Origin: a virus
IMG/VR virus record: IMGVR_UViG_3300008267_010368
Span: 62,001-126,000 of that record
Strand: one strand, 5' to 3'
Length of the DNA: 64,000 nt
Part shown: positions 17,902 to 27,040 of the stretch, one piece after another
Numbering within the stretch: the stretch's first letter is position 1
How the letters are laid out: each line of letters opens with the position of its first letter
Notes under the pieces: model-generated
The model's input: only the letters and a program-made list of their open reading frames with translations
Databases searched by the model: none
What the model was told of the DNA's origin: nothing
Made by a program: the position numbers and the translations under genes

Positions 17902-19131
17902 TTAAATAAGTGACACTTTAGTTTTAATAATCGAAACTTCAGATGGGTTATTTTTGTAAGCAATTATTTTTAAGGTATCACCACTACTAATTTGTATCAC
18001 AGGAACATTATCTCCAATATAATTGTTGTTTATATACACAGAATAACTTGAAGCACAAGACACCCCTTCAGTAATTGTTCCACCCGATGAAACCGTGAAT
18101 GTTGGTGCTGTTGCTGATTTTACACATATAGTATTAGTATCACCTGAATTGGTTGGGACTGTAGTGATAACACCTGAACAATCAGTGTACGTTAGGGTGT
18201 TATTTGTTATTGAAGAATATGTTACTGAATAACAGTTATCTAAATTCACGATACTATCAACAACAATATCAGCATCATATCTAAAAACTTCAGTAAGTTG
18301 TGTGTTCCCTGTTACGAATGTAAAATCTAAATCGAAGTTTGTTGGATTTGACGGTTCAATTACTGCACGTTTTTTTCTATTGTTTGTTGTAAATTCAAAC
18401 AACGTTAGTTGCCTTGAAATTGCTGGTGTAACTTCAAATTCTTCTTCATCAATTAAAAGTCCCATCATCAAAATCTTATAACTTGCAATATAATATTTCC
18501 TTTTTTCTAATTCTTTAGCAGATTCATCACTAACATCTTCTAACGTTAATGGAATATAATGTCCTTTTATTTGTGTGTAAGCTTGTTTAGATGTGAAAGT
18601 CCTCATCAAAATTTTGTTGAACTCATTGACTTCACGCATTCTATTACAAAATAATTTAACCGTAAAGGTTAAGTCCACAGGGATTGGTTGTGGTATTTTA
18701 TAAACATCAGCACCTTTTCTTTGTCCGTCCCAAGTGGGTACTGTATAATAAAAAAATTGTCGTCTTTCAGGTATGTTTGCTCTACCCGCATTATTTGTAC
18801 CGTACTTTACTTCGGGAGCCCTTAATGTTGTGATAAAAGGTAACGTTATGTTTTTATCTAAATCTTGAAAATCCCAAGTTTGTGTAAATTGTGCCCAACT
18901 TTGGTTGGTAATGATTCTATCTATTGTTGGGACTTTTTTTTTGTCAACCACAAGCTCAAGTTTATCTTTAACAAAATCTAACATTCCTTTATCCAAGTCG
19001 GCATGTAAAACCCCTTTTGGAAGATAAGTCCCATCTTTTGTTATGTCTTGAAGTAATTCTTCCCTACGTTCCTTACCAGTTTTGGTAGGAATCAAAGGTA
19101 AAGTTTTTTTTATTTTTTTTGGTAAAGCCAT
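17902..19131 (-). CDS. gp15-like tail sheath terminator / completion protein
   Basis: A 409-residue protein. Residues about 85-255 resemble the core of T4 gp15, which caps the tail and stabilises the sheath: IPVDLTFTVKLFCNRM, then NEFNKILMRTFTSKQAY, a GHYIPLTLEDVS strand, and RKYYIASYKILMMGLLIDEE followed by a R-x-x-T-L-F-E-F strand. The C-terminal about 130 residues form a separate Thr/Ser-rich beta domain with Cys residues (NLDNCYSVTYSS...TDCSG...TICVK...GVSCASSYSVYINN), absent from T4 gp15. It begins 2 nt after the gp14-like gene. The assignment rests on pattern and synteny, so gp3-like is an alternative. Confidence 0.5.
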   Translation of the reverse strand: MALPKKIKKTLPLIPTKTGKERREELLQDITKDGTYLPKGVLHADLDKGMLDFVKDKLELVVDKKKVPTIDRIITNQSWAQFTQTWDFQDLDKNITLPFITTLRAPEVKYGTNNAGRANIPERRQFFYYTVPTWDGQRKGADVYKIPQPIPVDLTFTVKLFCNRMREVNEFNKILMRTFTSKQAYTQIKGHYIPLTLEDVSDESAKELEKRKYYIASYKILMMGLLIDEEEFEVTPAISRQLTLFEFTTNNRKKRAVIEPSNPTNFDLDFTFVTGNTQLTEVFRYDADIVVDSIVNLDNCYSVTYSSITNNTLTYTDCSGVITTVPTNSGDTNTICVKSATAPTFTVSSGGTITEGVSCASSYSVYINNNYIGDNVPVIQISSGDTLKIIAYKNNPSEVSIIKTKVSLI

Positions 19132-19133
19132 TA

Positions 19134-19649
19134 TTATAATCCTTTGAATTCATTTGTGTTAACAGGTGATGCCGTGATTGTTCTATAAAATCTTTTGTAT
19201 CCACCATATGTGTGCTTATTATCACCAAACACCCTTCCGTCATTTACAACAGAATAAAATCTTACAAAATCTTCCGTTTCGTAATAACCAATATAATCAC
19301 CAAATGATATTTCTATGTTCATGTCATCTAAATAACTTTGGTAAACACTGACTGTCAAATTACCTGGTTCTGATTGAGCAAGTTTAGAAGTACCCAAGTC
19401 GACATTAGTTGGTGCTTCTATTTTTACTAATCCTTTAAATTCGACAGGTGGTAAAAATTGTATACCGTCTTCCGTTGTTTCACCATAAACATCATCTTTA
19501 TCTGTTTTTTGTCTATCAACCCTATACAACACAAGTGTAAAATTCATATCACCATGCAACCATTCAGAACCCATTTCAATATCCAAATTGAAATCTTCTT
19601 CTGAAAAAAATTTATTTAATCTTGTAATTGGAACTTTATTTTGTGCCAT
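19134..19649 (-). CDS. Neck protein, gp14-like (tentative)
   Basis: A 171-residue beta-rich protein starting MAQNKVPITRLNKFFSEEDF. The segment NLTVSVYQSYLDDMNIEISFGDYIGYYETEDFVRFYSVVNDG, then YRTITASPVN, resembles the strand order of T4 gp14 neck proteins (a strand, then G-D-x-I-x-Y, then F-x-V/I). It stands first in the minus-strand neck/tail operon just ahead of the gp15-like gene, and the gp13-like gene lies 2.6 kb away on the other strand. It is shorter than T4 gp14 (256 aa). Confidence in a head-tail-joining role is moderate; in the exact equivalence, low. Confidence 0.4.
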   Translation of the reverse strand: MAQNKVPITRLNKFFSEEDFNLDIEMGSEWLHGDMNFTLVLYRVDRQKTDKDDVYGETTEDGIQFLPPVEFKGLVKIEAPTNVDLGTSKLAQSEPGNLTVSVYQSYLDDMNIEISFGDYIGYYETEDFVRFYSVVNDGRVFGDNKHTYGGYKRFYRTITASPVNTNEFKGL

Positions 19650-19653
19650 ATCT

Positions 19654-19660
19654 ATAAATA
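19654..19660 (-). promoter_or_regulatory. TATTTAT element before the gp14-like gene
   Basis: Minus-strand context AAAGTATTTATAGATATG, ending 4 nt before the ATG. It lies in a 58-bp divergent gap shared with the helicase gene. Confidence 0.4.
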
Positions 19661-19671
19661 CTTTAATTGAT

Positions 19672-19701
19672 TATTTATTAGAATTTACTATTTTTATTTA
19701 T
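19672..19701 (+). promoter_or_regulatory. Two TATTTAT elements before the helicase gene
   Basis: TATTTAT occurs at 19672-19678 and again at 19695-19701 on the plus strand, 29 and 6 nt before the ATG at 19708. Confidence 0.4.
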
Positions 19702-19707
19702 AGTGCA

Positions 19708-21471
19708 ATGGAAGAATTAGTATCATCTACACCAGAAAAAAAATCATTAGAAATATTAGAAGACTATAATGGGTCTAATAATTTTATATTGAATCTTAAG
19801 AACAAAAAACTAAATAGTAAGTCTTTTACTCCCACAAGAAGTCAAGCTGAGTATATTATCAACTATCAAAATACAACCCCGAAAGTTGCAAAAAAATGGG
19901 TTAAGTTAGATTCTTATTTTGGAAAAAAACTTAAAGAAGATAAAATGTATACAAAAGAACCAACAGAAATATATGTTGAAAAATTGTTGGTAGAAAAAGA
20001 CAAATCATATCATATTTGGGGAAAAATTTGGAGTGGTGAAACTATTCATGATTTTTGGTTACCAAAGTCGGCATTAATAAAAGACAATGAAGTTAAAAAC
20101 GTTGTTGTCGATTACGGAAAGTATAACCATAGACTTCCAATGGAACACCAAAAAGAAGCCATTCAAAAATTGGTAGGTAACAAAAAGTTTATTTTGGCAG
20201 ATGACATGGGACTTGGTAAAACAACATCAACAATTATATCTGCTCTTGAATCAGGAGCAAAGAAAATTTTAATTATTTGTCCCGCATCACTTAAAATAAA
20301 TTGGCAAAGAGAAATAGAAAATTATTCAGATAGAAGTGTATATATTTCAGAAGGAAAAAAATTTTCAACTGAATCTGATTTTGTGATTATTAACTACGAC
20401 ATTTTAAAAAACTTTCACGATCCGAAAAAGAAAGATGAATCAGTGATTTTAAATACTAAGTTTGATTTGGTAATAATGGATGAAGCTCACATGATTTCGA
20501 ATCCACAAGCTCAAAGAACAAAAATAGTCAATGACTTGTGTGACAAACTAGATAGGGTTTGGCTTTTAACAGGAACACCAATGACATCAAGACCGATGAA
20601 CTATTATAATTTATTAAAACTTGTTGAAAGTCCTGTTGCTGCAAATTGGATGGCATATGCTAAAAGGTATTGTAACGGATATCAATTTAGTGTGGGTAAT
20701 AGAAAAGTTTGGAACGTAACGGGAGCATCTAATCTTGATGAATTAAGGGAACGAACACAAACACATATCTTAAGAAGACTAAAAGAAGATGTTTTAGATT
20801 TACCCGATAAAATTATTACACCCGTTTATTTAAGATTAAAATCAAAAGAATATGAAGAATTGATGGGCGAATATTATAATTGGTATGATGGTAACTCCGA
20901 AGAATCTTCGTCACTTACAATTCAGTTTGGTAAATTAATGAAAGTAAGAAAAGTGTTGGCTGAAGAAAAAATTAAAAACACCATAGAACTTGCAGAAAAC
21001 ATTATTGAACAAGGAAAAAAAGTAATTATATTTACGAATTTTACAGATACGTTACGAACTATATATGAACACTTCGGAAAAGAAGCTGTTTATTTAGATG
21101 GTTCATGTTCAAAACCACATAGACAAAAGGCAGTTGACGACTTTCAAGAAAACGATAAAATAAAAGTATTTGTTGGTAACTTGAAAGCTGCGGGAGTTGG
21201 TATCACATTGACTTCCGCTGAAGCAGTAATCATGAATGATTTATCATTTGTTCCTGCTGAACACGCACAAGCTGAAGATAGATCACATAGAATCGGACAA
21301 AAAAAGTCAACTTCGGTTTATTATCCCCTATTTGAAAACACTATAGAAGGTGTAATATATGATATACTTAATAGAAAGAAAAAAATCATTTCAACCGTAA
21401 TGGGTGATGATATGTTAGATGATGCGTCAACAATAGAAGAAATGTTAAATATGATTTCGTATAGTAGGTGA
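19708..21471 (+). CDS. SNF2-family DNA helicase/translocase (UvsW-role candidate)
   Basis: A 587-residue SNF2-type ATPase. Walker A is DDMGLGKT (GKT at 170-172), motif II is DEAH (258-261), motif III LLTGTP, motif V GVGITLTSA and motif VI AEDRSHRIGQ (522-531). Its two RecA-like lobes and compact layout resemble SMARCAL1/HARP-type annealing translocases, which remodel forks and recombination intermediates, the job UvsW does in T4. I chose ATG 19708 because the open frame upstream (to 19588) overlaps the divergent gp14-like gene and because the TATTTAT elements lie just before 19708. Confidence 0.88.
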   Translation: MEELVSSTPEKKSLEILEDYNGSNNFILNLKNKKLNSKSFTPTRSQAEYIINYQNTTPKVAKKWVKLDSYFGKKLKEDKMYTKEPTEIYVEKLLVEKDKSYHIWGKIWSGETIHDFWLPKSALIKDNEVKNVVVDYGKYNHRLPMEHQKEAIQKLVGNKKFILADDMGLGKTTSTIISALESGAKKILIICPASLKINWQREIENYSDRSVYISEGKKFSTESDFVIINYDILKNFHDPKKKDESVILNTKFDLVIMDEAHMISNPQAQRTKIVNDLCDKLDRVWLLTGTPMTSRPMNYYNLLKLVESPVAANWMAYAKRYCNGYQFSVGNRKVWNVTGASNLDELRERTQTHILRRLKEDVLDLPDKIITPVYLRLKSKEYEELMGEYYNWYDGNSEESSSLTIQFGKLMKVRKVLAEEKIKNTIELAENIIEQGKKVIIFTNFTDTLRTIYEHFGKEAVYLDGSCSKPHRQKAVDDFQENDKIKVFVGNLKAAGVGITLTSAEAVIMNDLSFVPAEHAQAEDRSHRIGQKKSTSVYYPLFENTIEGVIYDILNRKKKIISTVMGDDMLDDASTIEEMLNMISYSR

Positions 21472-21482
21472 TATTTATTTAT
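21472..21482 (+). promoter_or_regulatory. Overlapping TATTTAT elements before the SOD gene
   Basis: TATTTATTTAT contains two overlapping copies and touches the ATG at 21483. It starts 1 nt after the helicase stop. Confidence 0.35.
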
Positions 21483-22196
21483 ATGCTATTAAAAAGTTTA
21501 CATAAAAAAATAGATATCATTGAATCTAAACTTGACGTTGTTTCACCAAAAAAACAAGATATCATTTCTGAAATCAAAAAAATAAGTATAGACAAACTTC
21601 CATACGAATACGATTCACTTGAAAGTTTTATTGATGCAGAAACAATGAAAACACATTATAGTAAACACTATAAAGGTTATGTTGATAAGTTGAATGTTGA
21701 ACTTGAAAAAGTTAAAGGTAAAGATTTAGATTTAGAACAAATCATTAAAAGTATATCCAAATTTAATGACAAAGTAAAAAACAATGGAGGTGGAGCATTT
21801 AATCATGCTTTATTTTGGAAAATGTTATCACCAAAAAAACAAAAATTTGAAGGACCGATTAAAGAAAAAATTGAAAAAACTTTTGGTTCATTTGACAATT
21901 TTAAAGAAGAATTTGAAGAATCAGCAAAAAATAGGTTTGGTTCAGGTTGGGTATGGTTAATTTTGAAAGATAATGGTAGATTAAAAATAGTAACAACTGC
22001 AAATCAAGACAACCCACTAATGAATACGGAAAAAGAAAGAGGTTATCCAATATTAGGCTTAGATGTTTGGGAACACGCATATTATTTAAAATACAAAAAT
22101 CAAAGGGATAAATACACTTCCAATTTTTGGAAAGTTGTAAATTGGGGATTTATCAATGATTTGTATACCACCCAAATTAAAAGAAACAAGTATTGA
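21483..22196 (+). CDS. Iron/manganese superoxide dismutase with N-terminal extension
   Basis: A 237-residue SOD. The four metal ligands are in place: H58 (KTHYSKHYKGY), H108 (GGGAFNHALFW), D194 and H198 (LDVWEHAYYLKYKNQR). FGSGWVWL and the final FWKVVNWGFINDLY are also canonical. The enzyme converts superoxide to peroxide and oxygen. The SOD fold begins at about LPYEYDSLE (residue 38), so an N-terminal extension of some 37 residues, Lys/Ile-rich and without a clear signal peptide or lipobox, precedes it. It lies between the helicase and the gp13-like neck gene. Fe versus Mn preference cannot be read with confidence. Confidence 0.93.
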   Translation: MLLKSLHKKIDIIESKLDVVSPKKQDIISEIKKISIDKLPYEYDSLESFIDAETMKTHYSKHYKGYVDKLNVELEKVKGKDLDLEQIIKSISKFNDKVKNNGGGAFNHALFWKMLSPKKQKFEGPIKEKIEKTFGSFDNFKEEFEESAKNRFGSGWVWLILKDNGRLKIVTTANQDNPLMNTEKERGYPILGLDVWEHAYYLKYKNQRDKYTSNFWKVVNWGFINDLYTTQIKRNKY

Positions 22197-22215
22197 ATAT
22201 TTTGATTTAGCAAAA

Positions 22216-22222
22216 TATTTAT
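22216..22222 (+). promoter_or_regulatory. TATTTAT element before the gp13-like gene
   Basis: Context GCAAAATATTTATACAAAAA, 12 nt before the ATG at 22235. Confidence 0.5.
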
Positions 22223-22234
22223 ACAAAAAAGTCT

Positions 22235-23353
22235 ATGACAACTACCATAATTACAGAACCAGAAAGAAGTAAACTTTACAAAAGAATTAAAAATCTTTTG
22301 GGTGCACCATTACGTTCAGTAGAACTTGAAGACGAAATGATGGATTCACTTCTTGAACTTTCCATACAAGATTATGCACAACACGTTAATGATTGGCTTA
22401 TTGAAAGTCAATGGTCATCATTATATGGTTTAAATTTGGATGAACAATCTGTAACAAGGGCTTTTACTACAAGAAGTATGGATTGGGAAACCCAATACAC
22501 TTACGCATATTCAAAGATAGTTGGACTTCAAGCTGGTGGTGATTCTGTATTAGAAAAAGATTATATTGATTTAATACCAGGTCAACAAATATATGAAATA
22601 CCTGCAGGAAGGGAACTTAATGAACTATTATGGTTCGCAAGACCTGAACTTGACGCAGCATATTTTGATCCGTTTATGGGTGGTTTTGGTGGTTTTGGTG
22701 GTATTGGACTTGGTGGTGGTGCCGGTTTTTCACAAATGGGAACTACTGGTAATTATTTTATCACACCAGCATTTGACATTCTTTTAAGAATGGCAGACAT
22801 TCAAATGAAAAGAAGAATCATAACAGGTGATTTAACATATAGGGTAACAGCACTTCCTGAAGGAAAAAAAGCAATACACTTAATGAATGTACCTGGAGGA
22901 AAGTTTGATTTTGGAAACATTCAAAGAAATCAATATCGTGTATGGTATTGGTATTACGATACTTTCGATAGGGAGGATTGTTTGAAGAAAAATCCCGACA
23001 TCGTAAGATTACCATCAGATGTTCCAATAGATGAAATATCTTGGGACGAATTAAATTCACCTGCTAAGACATGGGTAAGACGATGGTTTACCGCATATTG
23101 TAAAGAAACATTGGCAAGAGTAAGAGGTAAGTATAGCGGTAACTTAAAGACTCCGGATTCAGAACTTACCTTAGAATACACTTCACTTCAAACGGAAGCA
23201 AAAGATGAAAAAACAATATTGTGGGAAGAACTAAAATTAAGACTTGAAAGATTAAGACCTGAAAAACAATGGGAAATTAAAGGGTTACAAGCGGAAAATA
23301 TGAACAAGGCTTTAAAGTTCAGAGCGTTTACAAGTCCTTATAATGTTATTTAA
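22235..23353 (+). CDS. Neck / head-tail connector protein, gp13-like
   Basis: A 372-residue protein. The N-terminal helical module (KLYKRIKNLLGAPLRSVELE, then DEMMDSLLELSIQDYAQHVN, then W) matches the start of gp13-type neck proteins and other connector proteins. Next come a strand with IPGQQIYEIPAGRELNELLW, a Gly-rich loop of about 25 residues (FMGGFGGFGGIGLGGGAGF), and a C-terminal helical part (KTWVRRWFTAYCKETLARVR, then GKYSGNLKTPDSELTLEY). gp13 joins the filled head to the tail. The Gly-rich loop is longer than expected for the family. A TATTTAT element lies 12 nt upstream. Confidence 0.65.
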   Translation: MTTTIITEPERSKLYKRIKNLLGAPLRSVELEDEMMDSLLELSIQDYAQHVNDWLIESQWSSLYGLNLDEQSVTRAFTTRSMDWETQYTYAYSKIVGLQAGGDSVLEKDYIDLIPGQQIYEIPAGRELNELLWFARPELDAAYFDPFMGGFGGFGGIGLGGGAGFSQMGTTGNYFITPAFDILLRMADIQMKRRIITGDLTYRVTALPEGKKAIHLMNVPGGKFDFGNIQRNQYRVWYWYYDTFDREDCLKKNPDIVRLPSDVPIDEISWDELNSPAKTWVRRWFTAYCKETLARVRGKYSGNLKTPDSELTLEYTSLQTEAKDEKTILWEELKLRLERLRPEKQWEIKGLQAENMNKALKFRAFTSPYNVI

Positions 23354-23360
23354 AAACTTT

Positions 23361-23693
23361 ATGGCAATATTCAAATCAACACCTATTACAAGAACTGTAA
23401 ACGGAAAAGAAACTTTATCTTCTGAATCTGTAATTGTAAGTAATAGTCAATATGATACTAATGGTGAAAAATTCATAGTAGTAAAAGGTATTTCAGAATG
23501 TAACCTTTATTTGGATTCTAAAACATCTGACCACGTTATCGTAAAAGCACTTACGGTAATTAACATCACAAGTGACAAAAAAATAGATGAAGAGTTTGAC
23601 ATCATAGAACTTAATAAAGGAGCATGTGTAGAATTCAAACTAATTGGTGATTTTTGGTACATACTAAGTAGTGATGGTTTGAAAATGGATTAA
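23361..23693 (+). CDS. Small beta-rich protein, possibly virion
   Basis: A 110-residue protein (MAIFKSTPITRTVNGKETLS...) of alternating strands ending GDFWYILSSDGLKMD. No catalytic motif; the composition fits a small decoration or fibre-attachment protein. I chose ATG 23361, 7 nt after the gp13-like stop, over the ATG at 23343 inside that gene. The stop overlaps the stop of the convergent DNA polymerase gene (shared TTAA). Confidence 0.6.
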   Translation: MAIFKSTPITRTVNGKETLSSESVIVSNSQYDTNGEKFIVVKGISECNLYLDSKTSDHVIVKALTVINITSDKKIDEEFDIIELNKGACVEFKLIGDFWYILSSDGLKMD

Positions 23694-26590
23694 TCAAAAA
23701 TTAAAGAAGTTAAATCCGCTTCAGTATCAAACTCAAAAAATTCATCTTCATCAACCTTTGACACTTTTATTTCTTTTTCCATCAACTCTTTATTATTTTT
23801 AACTCTACTTTCATCAACTAAATTAATGGTATCATCTATGTACATATAGTACGGATCGATTCCAACTGACTGCCAAAATTTAATTTCCATATCAGATAGC
23901 GTTAACACCTCATCTAAATTGTCTTGATCCTTTTCTTTCATCGGAAATCCTCTACCCAATACAGTTTGTGACTTTGTAAAAATTGGTTGATCTTTAGGAT
24001 CTTCAATTAAAATATCTTTTCTAATATCAGGACTATAAACAACAAGTAACGGCTCAATTCTTTTGTTAAATGCCGCCAAGTATCTTGGAACATTATACTC
24101 ACCTAATAAATCAGGATTGTTTTCAATTTCTTTTTCATCAATCAAATAACAATTTAGAATCACTTCACTTTTAGATAACATTTCAGGAGGAACCTCTCCA
24201 TGAATATTCATATAATCTTCTATTTGTTTTTTTGTCATTTTTGTGGTTTTTTTCTGAACATCACCGTGTGATTTCTTTTCTCCATTATTAACATAATAGA
24301 TAGTATCTCCTAAACCTGGTTTTTTTCCTGCATTCATTAAAAGTTCCATATGTGCCTGTCTAGACATTAAACTTCCCGCCTTTGTTGTTTTTGTAATATG
24401 TACTTTATAATCATCTATTGATTGTTTAACACGGGATTTGTTTGCTATTTTTGCTAACGGAATTTTTTTATTATAAATTTTACTTACATACTCATAATAA
24501 AAATCTAAAAACTCACCACCTTTACCATCAAGTAACATTCTTAATCCTTTATCCAAAAACTCTGCAACATATGTTTGAAGTTTTTTAGACTTAATAGAGT
24601 TACCAGTAAGTTTAACTTTACCTTTATCTGTAAGAAGTGCATAGTTTTTACGTGCCACGTTGATTGTTGCCGGCCATACACCATCAATATCAAGACCCAT
24701 TTCATTTCGCATAAATAAGTCATTGTATTCTGCAACATCCGCTTCAGCACCCACATATTCTTTACCTTCTTTAACTAAACCATTAAGTCCTTTACCGATG
24801 TACTTATAGTTTTCTCTATCTTCAGGGGTTTCGAAGTTTACACCATCCGTGTCCATCACCAATGGAACATATCCACGTTTCATAAAGTACATAATCATCT
24901 GACGAAGATACTGTCTACCTGTACAAGTAATCTGTTCACCCATATCAATATCACCCCAAGGAAATACGTGAGGAGCAGATAACGAACCAAAGAATGCGTT
25001 GATAAAGATTTTAATTGGTAATTGTTTTCTATCGTATGAAATTGATGCTTTTAAATCTATTGATTTGTATTCCCCCGCCAAGTTTTTATATTTAATACGA
25101 GTATCACGGAAATACTTTAACATACTTTTCATTGCACCTGTAACATCACAAGCAGGAAACACATCATGTACCAACTGAATGGAAGGGTATAGTGAAGAGT
25201 AGTCAAGTTTTAATACGTTTCTTGAATACCCAACCTGAACCAACCTAGAAAGTCCTCCCGTAAATTTACGTTTTTCTTTCTTTTTAGGTAATGCCAAATT
25301 GTTTTTGTATGACCAAGCACACATAATCATTTTCCAAAGAGTTGCCGTACCCATAGTAGAAAGACGTTCGTATGTTGTTGGTACAAGTTTTGACAACAAG
25401 AAATTTGCTTGATTAAATTGCTCGTCAACAATCATTGTTTCATACAAGTCATCGTCCAAGTATTGTTCAATTATTTTGGAACCTGTTGTTTTATCATAGA
25501 CATCAGTTCTTCTACCACAAACTTCATCTATATTTTCATCCAAACCAACTTTTTTGTAGGCTCCGTTTTCTTTATTCATCCAATAATCCTCATTGTCAAA
25601 ATAAATTTTACCAATCTTATCTCCTTCAACATAAACACGATTTTGTTTTTCGGCTTCAATAAATTTGGTAATATACTTCAGAGACCAACTTTTAATATCT
25701 GAATTGATTGCTTGTGCCCTTCTTACTGCGTGTGCTATATCTATAATGTTGTAACCCCACATTTGTGTTTGTGTATAGGGTTCCATTTCATTTGCCAATT
25801 TCAATATTCCTTCTTTTTGTTTTAAAGTATAATCGGGGTTTAATGTTTTCGTTATTTTTTTAATGTTTAGATTTAATATTTCTGCTCTTTTTAGAATAAA
25901 AGGAAAGTCAAAGAATGCTGAGTTGTAACCACCAATAAGTGAAGGTTTTAATTCGTCGATTGTTTTGAAAAATTCGACAATCATCTTTCTTTCTTCATCA
26001 GGATTTTGTGCAGATAATAATTTCAAAAAACCACGATTGTCTTTCATTCCAATAAGGAATATACTACTTGATTTCGGATCAAGTCCCGTTGTTTCAATAT
26101 CGAATACGAATCTATGGATTTCATCGTATTCTTCAAACCCTTTAAAAAGTCTTTTGTTTTTTTGAATTAAGTATTGTTCCACTGGAGATAAAACAGTAAT
26201 ACAATCTGAATTGTCCCTCCCCCAAGGATCAAGCCCACCACCTTTGAAAAAGTTTATAAGGTTAGAATATGTTTTTGTGGTTTTAACAATAAATGTTAAA
26301 CCCGTTTTAAGTCTTTCATCACCGTGATCTTGAAGTTTTTCAATGATGATACCATTTTCAGACATTGCACGTTTTTGTGCATCTTTATTATTTTTATAAA
26401 AATTTTTACCTCTTAAATCACCAACCCAAGCAAACGGAATAAAAGTATCCATTCGTAAAAGTTTACCTTTTACAGGGTCCTGTATTACTTTAAAAATTTT
26501 GGATGTTTTGTAATCGTATTCGATAGATACGATATATTTTTCTTCGTCTTCACCTAATAAAAAGCGTTCGATTTCTTCTTGTGCTACCAT
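23690..26590 (-). CDS. Family B DNA polymerase with 3'-5' exonuclease (gp43-type)
   Basis: A 966-residue replicative polymerase. Proofreading domain: Exo I FDIETTG (D164, E166) and Exo II region IGGYNSAFFDFPFI. Polymerase domain: motif A KLDYSSLYPSIQ (D463), motif B region KIFINAFFGSLSAPHVFPW and motif C MDTDGVNF (D580 and D582). T4 gp43 is 898 residues. It copies the phage genome. The acidic C-terminus (KVDEDEFFEFDTEADLTSLIFD) could include a sliding-clamp-binding peptide, though the exact motif is not clear. No TATTTAT precedes it, unlike neighbouring virion genes, consistent with early or middle expression. It lies between structural blocks, unlike T4 order. Confidence 0.95.
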   Translation of the reverse strand: MVAQEEIERFLLGEDEEKYIVSIEYDYKTSKIFKVIQDPVKGKLLRMDTFIPFAWVGDLRGKNFYKNNKDAQKRAMSENGIIIEKLQDHGDERLKTGLTFIVKTTKTYSNLINFFKGGGLDPWGRDNSDCITVLSPVEQYLIQKNKRLFKGFEEYDEIHRFVFDIETTGLDPKSSSIFLIGMKDNRGFLKLLSAQNPDEERKMIVEFFKTIDELKPSLIGGYNSAFFDFPFILKRAEILNLNIKKITKTLNPDYTLKQKEGILKLANEMEPYTQTQMWGYNIIDIAHAVRRAQAINSDIKSWSLKYITKFIEAEKQNRVYVEGDKIGKIYFDNEDYWMNKENGAYKKVGLDENIDEVCGRRTDVYDKTTGSKIIEQYLDDDLYETMIVDEQFNQANFLLSKLVPTTYERLSTMGTATLWKMIMCAWSYKNNLALPKKKEKRKFTGGLSRLVQVGYSRNVLKLDYSSLYPSIQLVHDVFPACDVTGAMKSMLKYFRDTRIKYKNLAGEYKSIDLKASISYDRKQLPIKIFINAFFGSLSAPHVFPWGDIDMGEQITCTGRQYLRQMIMYFMKRGYVPLVMDTDGVNFETPEDRENYKYIGKGLNGLVKEGKEYVGAEADVAEYNDLFMRNEMGLDIDGVWPATINVARKNYALLTDKGKVKLTGNSIKSKKLQTYVAEFLDKGLRMLLDGKGGEFLDFYYEYVSKIYNKKIPLAKIANKSRVKQSIDDYKVHITKTTKAGSLMSRQAHMELLMNAGKKPGLGDTIYYVNNGEKKSHGDVQKKTTKMTKKQIEDYMNIHGEVPPEMLSKSEVILNCYLIDEKEIENNPDLLGEYNVPRYLAAFNKRIEPLLVVYSPDIRKDILIEDPKDQPIFTKSQTVLGRGFPMKEKDQDNLDEVLTLSDMEIKFWQSVGIDPYYMYIDDTINLVDESRVKNNKELMEKEIKVSKVDEDEFFEFDTEADLTSLIFD

Positions 26591-26676
26591 AAATATATTT
26601 TAAGTTTGGTCTATTAGCTGTTACACATGGGTAACATTTACCTTCGTCTTAAATATAAGATTAATTCTTACTCTTG
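26591..26676 (-). other. Intergenic gap upstream of the polymerase
   Basis: An 86-bp AT-rich gap between the polymerase start and the BppU-like gene end. It contains GTTACCCATGTGTAAC (minus strand), an imperfect palindrome that could be an operator or weak hairpin. No TATTTAT element is present. Confidence 0.3.
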
Positions 26677-27030
26677 TCAAACAATATTGATATAAAGATT
26701 TTCTCTAATTGGTGATATTAGTTCTCCGTTAGGTAACAGTATACAAAATTCACCAACGTATCTTCCTTTTATTTTAGTATCATTTGCATTCCATTTGTAG
26801 TAAATATAGTATTCTTTTGGTGCGTTTGGTTGGATATTAAACTTTTGTACAACATAGGCTGGATTCATGAAGATTTTCTGAATACCATTGTCAATATTCT
26901 TCATTGAAAATCTTATGTTTGAATTATATAAGACAGAATAGAAATTATTTGCAGCGTCTGTTCTACCATCTTTTACTACATCCATTTTTAAAATTGGCAA
27001 AGAAGCTCCTTGTTGAATAAAAAATTCCAT
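26677..27030 (-). CDS. BppU-like N-terminal domain protein (baseplate/fibre attachment)
   Basis: A 117-residue beta-sandwich-like protein. The pattern FFIQQGASLPIL, a V-K-D-G-R-T-D turn, then IRFSMKNID, YYIYYKWNANDT and GRYVGEFCILLPNGELISPI matches the BppU N-terminal domain type seen in fibres and upper baseplate proteins (G-x-Y-x-x-E-F-x-x-x-x-P-D/N-G). It is the last gene of the minus-strand adhesion block. Likely a small structural adaptor; no partner can be named. Confidence 0.5.
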   Translation of the reverse strand: MEFFIQQGASLPILKMDVVKDGRTDAANNFYSVLYNSNIRFSMKNIDNGIQKIFMNPAYVVQKFNIQPNAPKEYYIYYKWNANDTKIKGRYVGEFCILLPNGELISPIRENLYINIV

Positions 27031-27040
27031 TTATTTTTTG

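Noticed and set aside
19588-19707. Upstream extension of the helicase gene to ATG 19588
   Set aside because: It overlaps the start of the divergent gp14-like gene and adds a hydrophobic stretch unlike the helicase; ATG 19708 follows directly after TATTTAT elements.
26618-26633. GTTACCCATGTGTAAC as an operator palindrome
   Set aside because: Imperfect, single copy and in AT-rich surroundings; mentioned only in the gap entry.
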